NCBI RefSeq assembly: GCF_014302995.1
Contig: NZ_CP060295.1
Coordinates: forward strand, 2,657,501 to 2,721,500
From: Variovorax sp. PAMC26660
GTDB taxonomy: Bacteria > Pseudomonadota > Gammaproteobacteria > Burkholderiales > Burkholderiaceae_C
Length of the DNA: 64,000 bases
Direction of reading: 5' to 3'
Positions 51,381 to 60,300 of this stretch are shown here, piece by piece; positions within the stretch are counted from its first letter, which is position 1; the number at the start of each line of letters is the position of its first letter. The position numbers and the translations under genes were made by a program. The notes beneath the pieces were generated by a model. The model saw only the letters and a list, made by a program, of their open reading frames with translations, was not told the origin of the DNA and made no database searches.

Positions 51381-53309
51381 ATGAGCTTTTCAGGCTTCGT
51401 TGTTCAGTTGCTCAACGGGTTGGCCGGCGCGTCCTCGCTCTTCTTCGTGGCGGCCGGTCTTTCGTTGATCTTCGGCGTGACGCGCATCGTCAACTTCGCC
51501 CATGGTTCGTTCTTCATGGTCGGTATCTATCTCGCGTACACGCTCGTCGACAAGCTGGGTTCGAGCCTGGGCTTCTGGCCCGCGCTGCTGATCGCGGCGG
51601 TGTCGGTCGGCGTGCTCGGCGCGCTCATCGAAGTGCTGCTGCTGCGCCGCATCTACAAGGCGCCCGAGTTGTTCCAGCTCCTGGCAACCTTCGCGCTCGT
51701 GCTCGTCATCAAGGACGCGGTGCTGTGGCTCTGGGGCCCTGACGAATTGCTCGGCCCGCGTGCACCGGGGCTCAAGGGCTCCCTCGAAATCCTGGGCCGG
51801 CAGTTTCCGACCTACGACCTGTTCCTGATCGTCGTCGGCCCGCTGGTGCTGGGGCTTGTGTGGCTGCTGCTGACGCGCACGCGCTTCGGCACGCTGGTGC
51901 GCGCCGCCACGCAAGACCGCGAAATGGTCAGCGCGCTGGGCGTCAACCAGGCCTGGCTGTTCACGGCCGTGTTCGCGCTCGGCGCATTGCTCGCCGGCCT
52001 CGGTGGCGCGTTGCAGTTGCCGCGCGAACCCGCCACGCTCGAGATGGACCTGAACACCATCGGCGCCGCCTTCGTGGTGGTCGTGGTGGGCGGCATGGGC
52101 TCGTTGCCCGGCGCCTACGTGGCGGCGCTGCTCATTGCCGAGATCAAGGCCGTGTGCATCTGGCTGGGCGTGGTGCAGATCTTCGGCATCGACGTGTCTT
52201 TCTCCAAGCTCACGCTGATGGTCGACTTCCTGGTGATGGCAATCGTGCTGGTGTGGCGCCCCTGGGGCCTGTTCGGCCGGCCGCAGGCGCCAAGCCGCTA
52301 CGTGGGCATGCAGGAAGAGCCGTTGCGCCGACCGAGCAATGCCTACCTTGTCGCCGCCGCAGTGCTCGCGCTGATGCTCGCCGTGCTGCCGCTGCTGACG
52401 GTGAACTCGCCCTACACGCTGGTGTTGATGATCGACCTGCTGATCGCCGCGCTCTTCGCCACCAGCCTGCACTTCATCATGGGGCCGGCGGGCATGCACT
52501 CCTTCGGCCACGCGGCGTACTTCGGACTCGGTGCCTACGGCGCTGCGCTGCTGGTGCGTGCGCTGCACCTGCCGATGGAAGTCGCGCTCATCGCCGCGCC
52601 TGTCGTGGCGGCGCTCGGCGCGCTGGTCTACGGCTGGTTCGCGGTGCGGCTCTCGGGCGTGTACCTCGCGATGCTCACGCTGGCCTTCGCGCAGATCACC
52701 TGGGCCATCACCTACCAGTGGGACAGCTTCACGGGCGGCAGCAACGGCCTGACCGGCGTGTGGCCTTCCGAGTGGCTTTCCAACAAGCAGGCCTACTACT
52801 GGCTCACGCTGGTGCTCGTCGGCGCTGGCGTGTGGTGGTTGCGGCGCGTGCTGTTCTCGCCCTTCGGCTATGCGCTGCGCGCGGGCCGCGATTCGGTGCT
52901 GCGCGCCGATGCCATCGGCATCGACGTCAAGCGCATGCAGTGGGCCGCGTTCGTGATTGCGGGCACGGTGGCCGGTCTGGCCGGTGCGCTGTATGCCTTC
53001 TCGAAGGGCAGCATCTCGCCTGAAAGCCTGTCGGTCGGCAAATCGGTCGACGGCCTCGTGATGGTGCTGCTCGGCGGCATCCAGACGCTGGCGGGGCCGG
53101 TGGTCGGCGCCATCACCTTCACCTGGCTGCACGACACCGTGGCACGCAACACCGACTACTGGCGAGCGATGCTCGGTGCGATCATCCTGATCCTGGTGCT
53201 GCTGTTCCCGCAAGGTATCGCGGGTTCGATCAAGCAGTTGGCCGATCGCTGGCGTGCACCCAAGCCCGACGCGGATGCCGAAGCCAAGCTCAAGGAGGTG
53301 AAGGCATGA
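51381..53309 (+). CDS. fused branched-chain-type ABC permease (LivH-LivM fusion)
   Basis: A 642-residue permease in which the two usual subunits are one chain. Residues about 1-300 are LivH-like (GLSLIFGVTRIVNFAHGSFF, VRAATQDREMVSALGVNQAW). Residues about 325-620 are LivM-like (IMGPAGMHSFGHAAYFGLGA, LRAGRDSVLRADAIGIDVKR). About 15-17 spans are expected. It overlaps the LivG-type ATPase gene by four bases. The ATG giving MSFSGFVVQ was chosen over an upstream one. Confidence 0.92.
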   Translation: MSFSGFVVQLLNGLAGASSLFFVAAGLSLIFGVTRIVNFAHGSFFMVGIYLAYTLVDKLGSSLGFWPALLIAAVSVGVLGALIEVLLLRRIYKAPELFQLLATFALVLVIKDAVLWLWGPDELLGPRAPGLKGSLEILGRQFPTYDLFLIVVGPLVLGLVWLLLTRTRFGTLVRAATQDREMVSALGVNQAWLFTAVFALGALLAGLGGALQLPREPATLEMDLNTIGAAFVVVVVGGMGSLPGAYVAALLIAEIKAVCIWLGVVQIFGIDVSFSKLTLMVDFLVMAIVLVWRPWGLFGRPQAPSRYVGMQEEPLRRPSNAYLVAAAVLALMLAVLPLLTVNSPYTLVLMIDLLIAALFATSLHFIMGPAGMHSFGHAAYFGLGAYGAALLVRALHLPMEVALIAAPVVAALGALVYGWFAVRLSGVYLAMLTLAFAQITWAITYQWDSFTGGSNGLTGVWPSEWLSNKQAYYWLTLVLVGAGVWWLRRVLFSPFGYALRAGRDSVLRADAIGIDVKRMQWAAFVIAGTVAGLAGALYAFSKGSISPESLSVGKSVDGLVMVLLGGIQTLAGPVVGAITFTWLHDTVARNTDYWRAMLGAIILILVLLFPQGIAGSIKQLADRWRAPKPDADAEAKLKEVKA

Positions 53310-54103
53310 GTCTCCTCAAAGTCAGCAACCTCGGTAAATCGTTCGGTGGCGTCAAGGCCGTGGACGGCATCAGTTTCGAGCTGCCGGCCGGCGAACTGCT
53401 CGCACTCATCGGCCCCAACGGCGCCGGCAAGTCCACCACTTTCAACATGGTCAACGGCCAGCTCAAGGCGGACCAGGGCTCGATCACGCTCGACGGCCAG
53501 GAACTCGTGGGCCGCAAGCCGCGCGAGATCTGGCGCAAGGGCGTGGGCCGCACCTTCCAGATCGCCGAGACCTTTGCCTCGCTCACCGTGGTCGAGAACG
53601 TGCAGATGGCCTTGCTCTCGCACGACGGCAAGCTGTTCTCGATGTGGCGCCGCGCGGCCGACCACAAGCGCGACGAAGCGCTGGAGCTGCTCGACCAGGT
53701 CGGCATGAAGTCGCAGGCCGACCGGCCCTGCAGCGTGCTGGCCTACGGCGACGTGAAGCGCGTCGAACTCGCCATCGCGATGGCCAACAGCCCCAAGCTG
53801 CTGCTGATGGACGAGCCCACCGCCGGCATGGCACCCCAGGAGCGCAACTCGCTGATGGCCTTGACCAAGGACCTCGTAATCCAGCGCGGCATGGCCGTGC
53901 TGTTTACGGAGCACAGCATGGACGTGGTGTTCGCCTATGCCGACCGCATGATCGTGCTGGCGCGCGGGCGCCTCATCGCACAGGGCAAGCCGCTGGAGAT
54001 CCGCGACCATCCCAAGGTGCAGGAGGTTTACTTCGGCACCGGCAAGACCTTCGAGAAGAAAATCGCCGAAAAGGCTGCGGCCATTGGAGAGACAGTCGCA
54101 TGA
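53306..54103 (+). CDS. ABC transporter ATP-binding protein, LivG type
   Basis: A 265-residue ATPase. Walker A is GPNGAGKST, Walker B is LLLMDEPTAGMAP, and the H-loop is FTEHSMDVVF. The signature at CSVLAYGDVKRVELAIAMA departs from LSGGQ, which is common in this subfamily. It drives the fused permease together with the LivF-type partner, whose start it overlaps by four bases. Confidence 0.93.
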   Translation: MSLLKVSNLGKSFGGVKAVDGISFELPAGELLALIGPNGAGKSTTFNMVNGQLKADQGSITLDGQELVGRKPREIWRKGVGRTFQIAETFASLTVVENVQMALLSHDGKLFSMWRRAADHKRDEALELLDQVGMKSQADRPCSVLAYGDVKRVELAIAMANSPKLLLMDEPTAGMAPQERNSLMALTKDLVIQRGMAVLFTEHSMDVVFAYADRMIVLARGRLIAQGKPLEIRDHPKVQEVYFGTGKTFEKKIAEKAAAIGETVA

Positions 54104-54834
54104 GCACGCACGAACCCCTGCTGGAAGCCAAGGCCCTGTGCGCCTGGTACGGCGCCGCGCAGATTCTTTACGACGTGGACCTTGACGTGCGCCGCGGCGA
54201 AGTGGTCGCGCTCATGGGCCGCAACGGCGCAGGCAAGTCCACCACGCTGAAAGCGCTGATCGGCATGCTCGCCAAGCGCCGCGGCGCGGTGCGCTTTCTC
54301 GGCCACGACATTTCAAAGAGCGAGCCGCATCATGCGGCGCGCCTGGGCCTGGGCTTCGTGCCGGAAGACCGGCGCGTGTTCACCGACCTCACGGTGATGG
54401 AGAACCTCGAAGTCGGCAAGCAGCCCGCACGCCGCTGGGCCGATGGCACCGACGCGCCGCTGTGGTCGCCCGAGCGCCTGTTCAAGCTGTTTCCCAACCT
54501 CGGCGAAATGCCCAACCGTCCGGGCGGTCGCATGAGCGGTGGCGAGCAGCAAATGCTCACCGTGGCGCGCACGCTCATGGGCAATCCTTACCTCGTGCTG
54601 CTCGACGAACCCTCCGAAGGCGTGGCGCCGGTGATCGTCGAACAGATGGCGAACATGATCCTCGAGCTGAAGGCGCAGGGCGTGAGCATCCTGCTGTCGG
54701 AGCAGAACATGCACTTTGCCGAACTCGTGTCCGATCGCGCCTACGTGCTGGAGAAGGGGCAGATCCGCTATCACGCCACGATGGCCGAGCTGGCCGCCAA
54801 CGACGAAGTGCGTCGTGCCTACCTGAGCGTTTGA
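54100..54834 (+). CDS. ABC transporter ATP-binding protein, LivF type
   Basis: A 244-residue ATPase. Walker A is GRNGAGKST, the signature is MSGGEQQMLTVARTLM, Walker B is LVLLDEPSEGVAP, and the FVPEDRRVFTDLTVMENLEV block is typical of LivF. It forms the heterodimer with the LivG-type protein. The nicotinamidase gene follows after 42 bases. Confidence 0.94.
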   Translation: MSTHEPLLEAKALCAWYGAAQILYDVDLDVRRGEVVALMGRNGAGKSTTLKALIGMLAKRRGAVRFLGHDISKSEPHHAARLGLGFVPEDRRVFTDLTVMENLEVGKQPARRWADGTDAPLWSPERLFKLFPNLGEMPNRPGGRMSGGEQQMLTVARTLMGNPYLVLLDEPSEGVAPVIVEQMANMILELKAQGVSILLSEQNMHFAELVSDRAYVLEKGQIRYHATMAELAANDEVRRAYLSV

Positions 54835-54876
54835 TTTTCAGTACCTGAATTTCCTCAACCCACCGGAGTCCACGCC

Positions 54877-55602
54877 ATGCATCGCAGAACCCTTGTGAAA
54901 TCCGCCGCCGCCCTCGGTCTGGTCAGCGGCCTCGGCAGTTTCGGCCTCAGCGCTTTCGCGGCCGGCAAGATCAAGCCCGGCAGCAAGGCGGCGCTGATCG
55001 TGGTCGATGTGCAGAACTGCTTTCTCGACGGCGGCACGCTCGCGGTCAAGGGCGGCAACGAAGTCATTCCGGTCATCAACGCACTGGCGCCGGCGTTCGA
55101 CAACATCGTCGTCACGCAAGACTGGCACACCGCAGGCCATGCGTCCTTCGCGAGCACCTACTCGGGCAAGAAGCCGTTCGAGACCACCAAGCTCAGCTAC
55201 GGCACGCAGGTGCTGTGGCCGGACCACTGCGTGCAGGGCACGGAAGACGCGGCGCTCGGCAAGGAGCTGAAAGTGCCGACCGCGCAGCTCATCATCCGCA
55301 AGGGCTTCCACAAGGAGATGGACAGCTACTCGGCCTTCGAGGAAGCCGATCACAAGACGGCGACGGGCCTGGCTGGCTACCTCAAGGCGCGCGGCATCAA
55401 GACCGTGTTCGTCACAGGTCTTGCCACCGACTTCTGCGTGGCCTGGACCGCGATGGATGCGCGCAAGGCTGGCTTCGACGCCTACGTGATCGAAGACGCC
55501 ACGCGCGGCATTGACCTCAACGGCTCGCTGGCCGCCGCGTGGAAGCAGATGGCGGCCAAGGGCGTCAAACGCATCCAGTCGGGCGACATCCAGGCCGCCT
55601 GA
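54877..55602 (+). CDS. pncA: nicotinamidase with Tat signal peptide
   Basis: A 241-residue isochorismatase-fold amidase closely following the PncA pattern: nicotinamide to nicotinate plus ammonia. The catalytic Asp is in IVVDVQNCFLDGG, metal ligands in TQDWHTAGHASFAS, WPDHCVQGTEDA follows, then the Lys in IIRKGFHKEMDSYSAF and the nucleophile Cys in GLATDFCVAWTAMDA. The N-terminus MHRRTLVKSAAALGLVSGLG has a twin-arginine motif and a hydrophobic stretch, so export to the periplasm is predicted; ordinary PncA is cytoplasmic. It is co-directional with the importer and the hydroxylase genes. Confidence 0.9.
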   Translation: MHRRTLVKSAAALGLVSGLGSFGLSAFAAGKIKPGSKAALIVVDVQNCFLDGGTLAVKGGNEVIPVINALAPAFDNIVVTQDWHTAGHASFASTYSGKKPFETTKLSYGTQVLWPDHCVQGTEDAALGKELKVPTAQLIIRKGFHKEMDSYSAFEEADHKTATGLAGYLKARGIKTVFVTGLATDFCVAWTAMDARKAGFDAYVIEDATRGIDLNGSLAAAWKQMAAKGVKRIQSGDIQAA

Positions 55603-55667
55603 GGCACGCAGGGCCGGCAACCTGCGGCGACCGCAACAACCGCAAAAGACAACGAGACAAACGACGC

Positions 55668-56828
55668 ATGAAGCTTTCGATTTCCAGGCGCGCGATGGTG
55701 GCGGGCGGCGCAGCGCTGGCGCTCGGCCCCGGTCTTTTGCGGCAGGCACGCGCGGACAACGGCGTGACCGACACCACCATCCGCATCGGCCAGTCGGCCG
55801 TGTTCAGCGGCCCGGCCAAGGACTTCGGCGTCGACTACCGCGCGGGCATCAAGCTCTGCTTCGACCGTGTCAACAAGTCAGGCGGCGTCAACGGCCGCAA
55901 GATCGAACTGGTCACGTACGACGATGCCTACGATCCCGCGAAGACGGCCGTCAACACGGCCAAGTTGATCGATGAAGACAAGGTCTTCGCGCTCACCGGC
56001 TATGTCGCCACCGGCAACCTCGCGGCTGCGATGCCTCTCGCGGAAAAGGCCGGCGTGCCGATGTTCGCGCCGCTGGTGGGCACCACGTCGTTCCGCACCA
56101 AGACCAACCGCTACCTGTTCCACGTGCGCGCGGGCTACGACCTCGAATTGCGCAAGATCATCAGCCACCTCTCGACCCTGGGCATTCAGTCGATTGCGGT
56201 GGTGTACCAGGACAGCGCCTTCGGCAAGTCGAACCTCGCGACCTGCGAGGAGCTGGCGGGCGACTACAAGCTCAAGGTGCTCAAGACCTTGCCGCTGGCC
56301 ATCACGGCGGAGGACGCGAAGTCCGTCGTCGCGAGCCTGGCCGAAGCCAAGCCCGGTGCGGTCGTGATGATCATGGCGGGCCGCATGGTCGAGGTGTTCA
56401 TTCGCGACTACCGCGCCAATGCGGTGGCTGCACCGCTGTACACACTGTCGGTCGGCATCACCGACGCGGCCGGCTCCGCCAAGCGGCTCGACGGCAAGCT
56501 CGCCGGGCTGGTCACGGCCAGCATCGTGCCGCCGCCGCAGGGCCTGCGCGTGCCCATCGTGGCCGACTACCAGCGCGACCGCGCCGAGTTCGGCGAGAAG
56601 ATCGACAGCTACACCGCGCTCGAGGGCTACATCGTTGCGCGCGTGATGGTCGAGGGCCTGCGCCGCGCGGGCAAGACGCTCACGCGCGACAGTTTCATCG
56701 CCGGGCTCGAAAGCATCGGCAGCGCGCGCTTCGGCGACTTCCCCGTCGACTACAGCGCGAAGAACCACAACGGCTCGACCTTCGTGGACCTGGAGATGTA
56801 CACCCGTGACGGCCAGTTGCGGCGCTGA
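55668..56828 (+). CDS. branched-chain-type ABC substrate-binding protein 2, Tat signal
   Basis: A 386-residue periplasmic binding protein. The N-terminus SISRRAMVAGGAALALGPGL is a likely Tat signal. It is followed by a Leu/Ile/Val-type fold (TIRIGQSAVFSGPAKDFGVD, AGIKLCFDRVNKSGGVNGRK, SIAVVYQDSAFGKSNLATCE). It is a second ligand-binding partner for the same importer and is distinct in sequence from the first. Its last 23 bases overlap the nicA-like gene. Confidence 0.9.
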   Translation: MKLSISRRAMVAGGAALALGPGLLRQARADNGVTDTTIRIGQSAVFSGPAKDFGVDYRAGIKLCFDRVNKSGGVNGRKIELVTYDDAYDPAKTAVNTAKLIDEDKVFALTGYVATGNLAAAMPLAEKAGVPMFAPLVGTTSFRTKTNRYLFHVRAGYDLELRKIISHLSTLGIQSIAVVYQDSAFGKSNLATCEELAGDYKLKVLKTLPLAITAEDAKSVVASLAEAKPGAVVMIMAGRMVEVFIRDYRANAVAAPLYTLSVGITDAAGSAKRLDGKLAGLVTASIVPPPQGLRVPIVADYQRDRAEFGEKIDSYTALEGYIVARVMVEGLRRAGKTLTRDSFIAGLESIGSARFGDFPVDYSAKNHNGSTFVDLEMYTRDGQLRR

Positions 56829-57306
56829 GCCGCTGCACCTGCGGGTCAACGGCCAGGCCCACGCGATCGCCGGTGTGCCGCGCGAGGCGACGCTGCTGCA
56901 CCTGCTGCGCAACGACCTGGGGCTGAACGGCCCCAAGTACGGCTGCGGGCTGGGACAGTGCGGTGCCTGCACGGTGCACGTCGATGGCGTGGCGGCGCGT
57001 GCCTGCGTGATTCCGGCGCATGGCGTGGCGGGTCGTGCGATCACCACGCTCGAAGGGCTGGGGACGCGGGGCAACTGGCATCCGGTGCAGGCCGCCTTCG
57101 AGGATGCGCAGGCGGCGCAGTGCGGCTACTGCCTCAACGGCATGGTCATGCAGGCGGCGGCGTTGCTCGCACGCGATCCGCAGGCGAGTGATGCGCGCAT
57201 CCGCAGTGAGCTGTCGGGCAATCTGTGCCGTTGCGGCACGCATATCGAGATCCTTGATGCGGTGCAGCGCGCGGCGCTGCGCATGCGCGCAAAGCCGAAC
57301 CCATGA
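56806..57306 (+). CDS. nicA: nicotinate dehydrogenase, [2Fe-2S] subunit (NicA-like)
   Basis: A 166-residue two-cluster ferredoxin subunit of a molybdenum hydroxylase. The plant-type cluster is CGLGQCGACTVHVDG with a later Cys in RAC, and the second cluster is QCGYCLNGM plus LCRCGTHIEI. It passes electrons from the molybdenum site of the large subunit. The start is GTG, overlapping the previous gene, and the NicB-like gene follows. Other small subunits of the isoquinoline oxidoreductase group look alike, so the name depends on its partner. Confidence 0.88.
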   Translation: MTASCGAEPLHLRVNGQAHAIAGVPREATLLHLLRNDLGLNGPKYGCGLGQCGACTVHVDGVAARACVIPAHGVAGRAITTLEGLGTRGNWHPVQAAFEDAQAAQCGYCLNGMVMQAAALLARDPQASDARIRSELSGNLCRCGTHIEILDAVQRAALRMRAKPNP

Positions 57307-57330
57307 GCCGCCCGCGTTGTCCCCTCTCGA

Positions 57331-57370
57331 GGTCTTGTCCCCTCTCCCAGAGGGAGAGGGAGAAAATCCG
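57331..57370 (+). repeat. short hairpin with RBS function before the NicB-like gene
   Basis: CCCTCTCCC (57340-57348) pairs with GGGAGAGGG (57352-57360) around a three-base loop. The purine arm AGGGAGAGGGAGAAAATCCG runs directly into the ATG and is the only Shine-Dalgarno candidate, so folding of the hairpin would hide it. It recalls one arm of the family 2 repeat. Confidence 0.5.
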
Positions 57371-60300
57371 ATGACACGCCGCGCCGATCTGCCGCAAACC
57401 CGTGCGGAGTTCTTCGCTGCCGATGGCGTCCTGCTCGTCGTGCGCGAGGCCCCGCCCGCACCCCCGCCCGCGAAGGGCCAGCCTGCGCTGATCGCCGGCA
57501 ACCCGATCGAGGGCGACGAGATCCTGCTCGCCGTGTGGGACGACGGCAGCGCATCGGCGCTCAACGGCCACGTCGACCTGGGCACGGGCATCCAGACCGC
57601 GCTCGCGCAGATCGTGGCCGAGGAACTCGACCTCGGCATGCCCTGCGTGCGCATGATGCTCGGCGACACGGCGCGCGTGCCCAACCAGGGCGCGACGATC
57701 GCGAGCGCGTCGATCCAGATCCATTCGCAGCCGCTGCGCCTTGCCGCTGCGCAGGCGCGGGCCTGGCTGCTGGCGCGCGCGGCCGAGCGCCTTGGCGTGG
57801 CGGTCGATGCGCTGCAGGTGCGCAATGGCGTGGTGCGTGTCACCGAGGCGCCGAACTTACACGTGAGCTATGCCGAACTGCTGATGGGCCAGCGCACCGT
57901 GCTGCGGCTCGATCCGCAAGCGCAGCCCAAGAACCCAGCCGACTACCGTGTCGTCGGCACACGGCAGGCGCGCGTCGACATTCCCGCCAAGCTCGCGGGC
58001 GAACTCGTGTTCGTGCACGACATGCGCGTGCCCGGCATGCTGCATGGTCGCGTGGTGCGCCCGCCCTACGCCGGCGCAGACCATGGCGATTTCATCGGCA
58101 ACACGCTCGATTCCGTCGATGAATCCTCCATTGCACACATCCCCGGCATTCGCGCCGTGGTCGTCATCCGCGATTTCGTCGGCATCGTGGCCGAGCGCGA
58201 GGAACATGCCGAGCAGGCACTGCGCGAACTGCGTGTGACATGGAAGCCGTGGCCCGGCATGCCCGACCTGTCGGACGTTGCGCAGGCCCTGCGCGACAAC
58301 CCTTCGACGCAGCGCCTGCTGGTCGATGAAGGCGATGTCGACGGCGCTCTTGCAGCGGCCGCGCATCCGATGCCGCGCACCTACGTGTGGCCGTATCAGA
58401 TGCACGCGTCCATCGGACCCTCGTGCGCGCTGGCCGACTGGCAGCCGGCCGATGGCAGCGGCATGCAGTTGCGTTGCTGGGCCGGCTCTCAGAACCCGCA
58501 TGTGCTGCGCGACGATCTGGCGAAGCTCATGGGTGTCGAAGACGTGCAGGTCGACGTGGTCCGCATGGAGGCCGCCGGCTGCTATGGCCGCAACGGTGCC
58601 GACGACGTGGCGGCAGATGCCGCGCTGCTTGCACGCGCTGTCGGCATGCCGGTGCGCGTGCAGCTCACGCGCGAGCAGGAACACGCGTGGGAGCCGAAGG
58701 GTGCCGCGCAGCTCATGGAGATCGACGGCGGCCTGATGGCCGATGGCCGCATCGCCGCTTACGACTTCGAGACTTCATACCCATCGAACGGAGCGCCCAC
58801 GCTCGCGCTGCTGCTCACACGCACCATCGAGCCGGTGGCGCAATCCTTCGAGATGGGCGACCGTACGGCGCGCCCGCCTTATACCTACGACAACCTGCGC
58901 GTGAAGGTCAACGACATGGCGCCGATCGTGCGCGCCTCGTGGCTGCGCGGCGTGTCGGCGCTGCCGAGTTCGTTCGCGCACGAGTCGTACATCGATGAGC
59001 TGGCGACGGCGGCGGGTGTCGATCCGGTGCAGTTCCGGCTGCGCCATCTGGAAGATCCGCGCGCGGTCGAGCTGGTGCAGGCCACCGCGCAGAAGGCCGG
59101 CTGGCGCATGCGCACCGGGCCGCAGGAAAACGTCGACGGCGGGCTGGGGGAGGGTGGCGACATCCTCTTCGGCCAGGGCTTTGCGTATGCGCGCTACATC
59201 CACAGCAAATGGCCCGGCTTCGGTGCCGCATGGGCTGCGTGGGTGGCCGATGTCGAGGTCAATCGCAAGACCGGCGAGGTGCATGTGCGCCGTGTCGTGG
59301 TGGGGCATGACGCGGGTTTGATGATCAACCCCGCGGGTGTCGAGCATCAGGTGCACGGCAACGTGATCCAGACCACCAGCCGCGCGCTCAAGGAGCGCGT
59401 GCAGTTCGCGTCGCAGCAGGGCACGGAGTCTGGTGGTGCGCAACTGCCCGGCGTGCTGCCATCGGGCGTGGTCGCAAGCCGCGAGTGGGGCAGCTACCCG
59501 ATCATCAATTTCCGCGAAGTGCCGGTGATCGAGGTCATGCACATGCCGCGGCCGGGTGAGCCTTCGCTGGGGGCGGGCGAGTCGTCGTCGGTGCCGGGAA
59601 CGGCGGCGATTGCGAACGCGATCTTCGATGCGACGGGTGTGCGGTTCAGGGCGCCGCCGTTCACGCCGGAGACGGTGTTGGCGGAGTTGAACCGGGGTTT
59701 GCGCCCTCCCCCTCCGGGGGAGGGCGGGGGTGGGGGCGTGCGGCGCTTGGATGGTGACGCTGCCGTGCCCCCATCTCAACCTTCCCCCAAAGGGGGAAGG
59801 AGCAATACGGAAGCCATCTGGCCCAAGAGGAAGGGCGTGTGGGCGACAGGCGCAGCGCTGTTCATCGGCGGCATCGGTGTCATCGCCGGCCTGCTCGGCT
59901 GGCGCTCCGCCATCGCCCCCGTGTCCCTTACCGCACCGGTCTACAGCGCGTCCACCATCGAACGCGGCCGCGTGCTCGCCGCCCTCGGCGATTGCGCCGT
60001 GTGCCACACCGCGCCCGGTGGCGCGCCCAACGCGGGTGGCCGTGCGATGGACACGCCTTTCGGCACGCTCTACACCACCAACCTCACGCCCGATGCCGAC
60101 ACCGGCCTGGGTCGCTGGTCGTTCAGCGCCTTCCAGCGCGCGATGCGCGAAGGCGTCTCGCGCGACGGCCATCACCTCTACCCCGCGTTTCCCTACACAG
60201 CGTTCGCGAAAACCAGCGACGACGACTTGCAGGCGCTCTATGCGTACTTCATGTCGATGCCCGCGGTGCGCGCTGAAACGCCGGCGTCGACACTCAAGTT

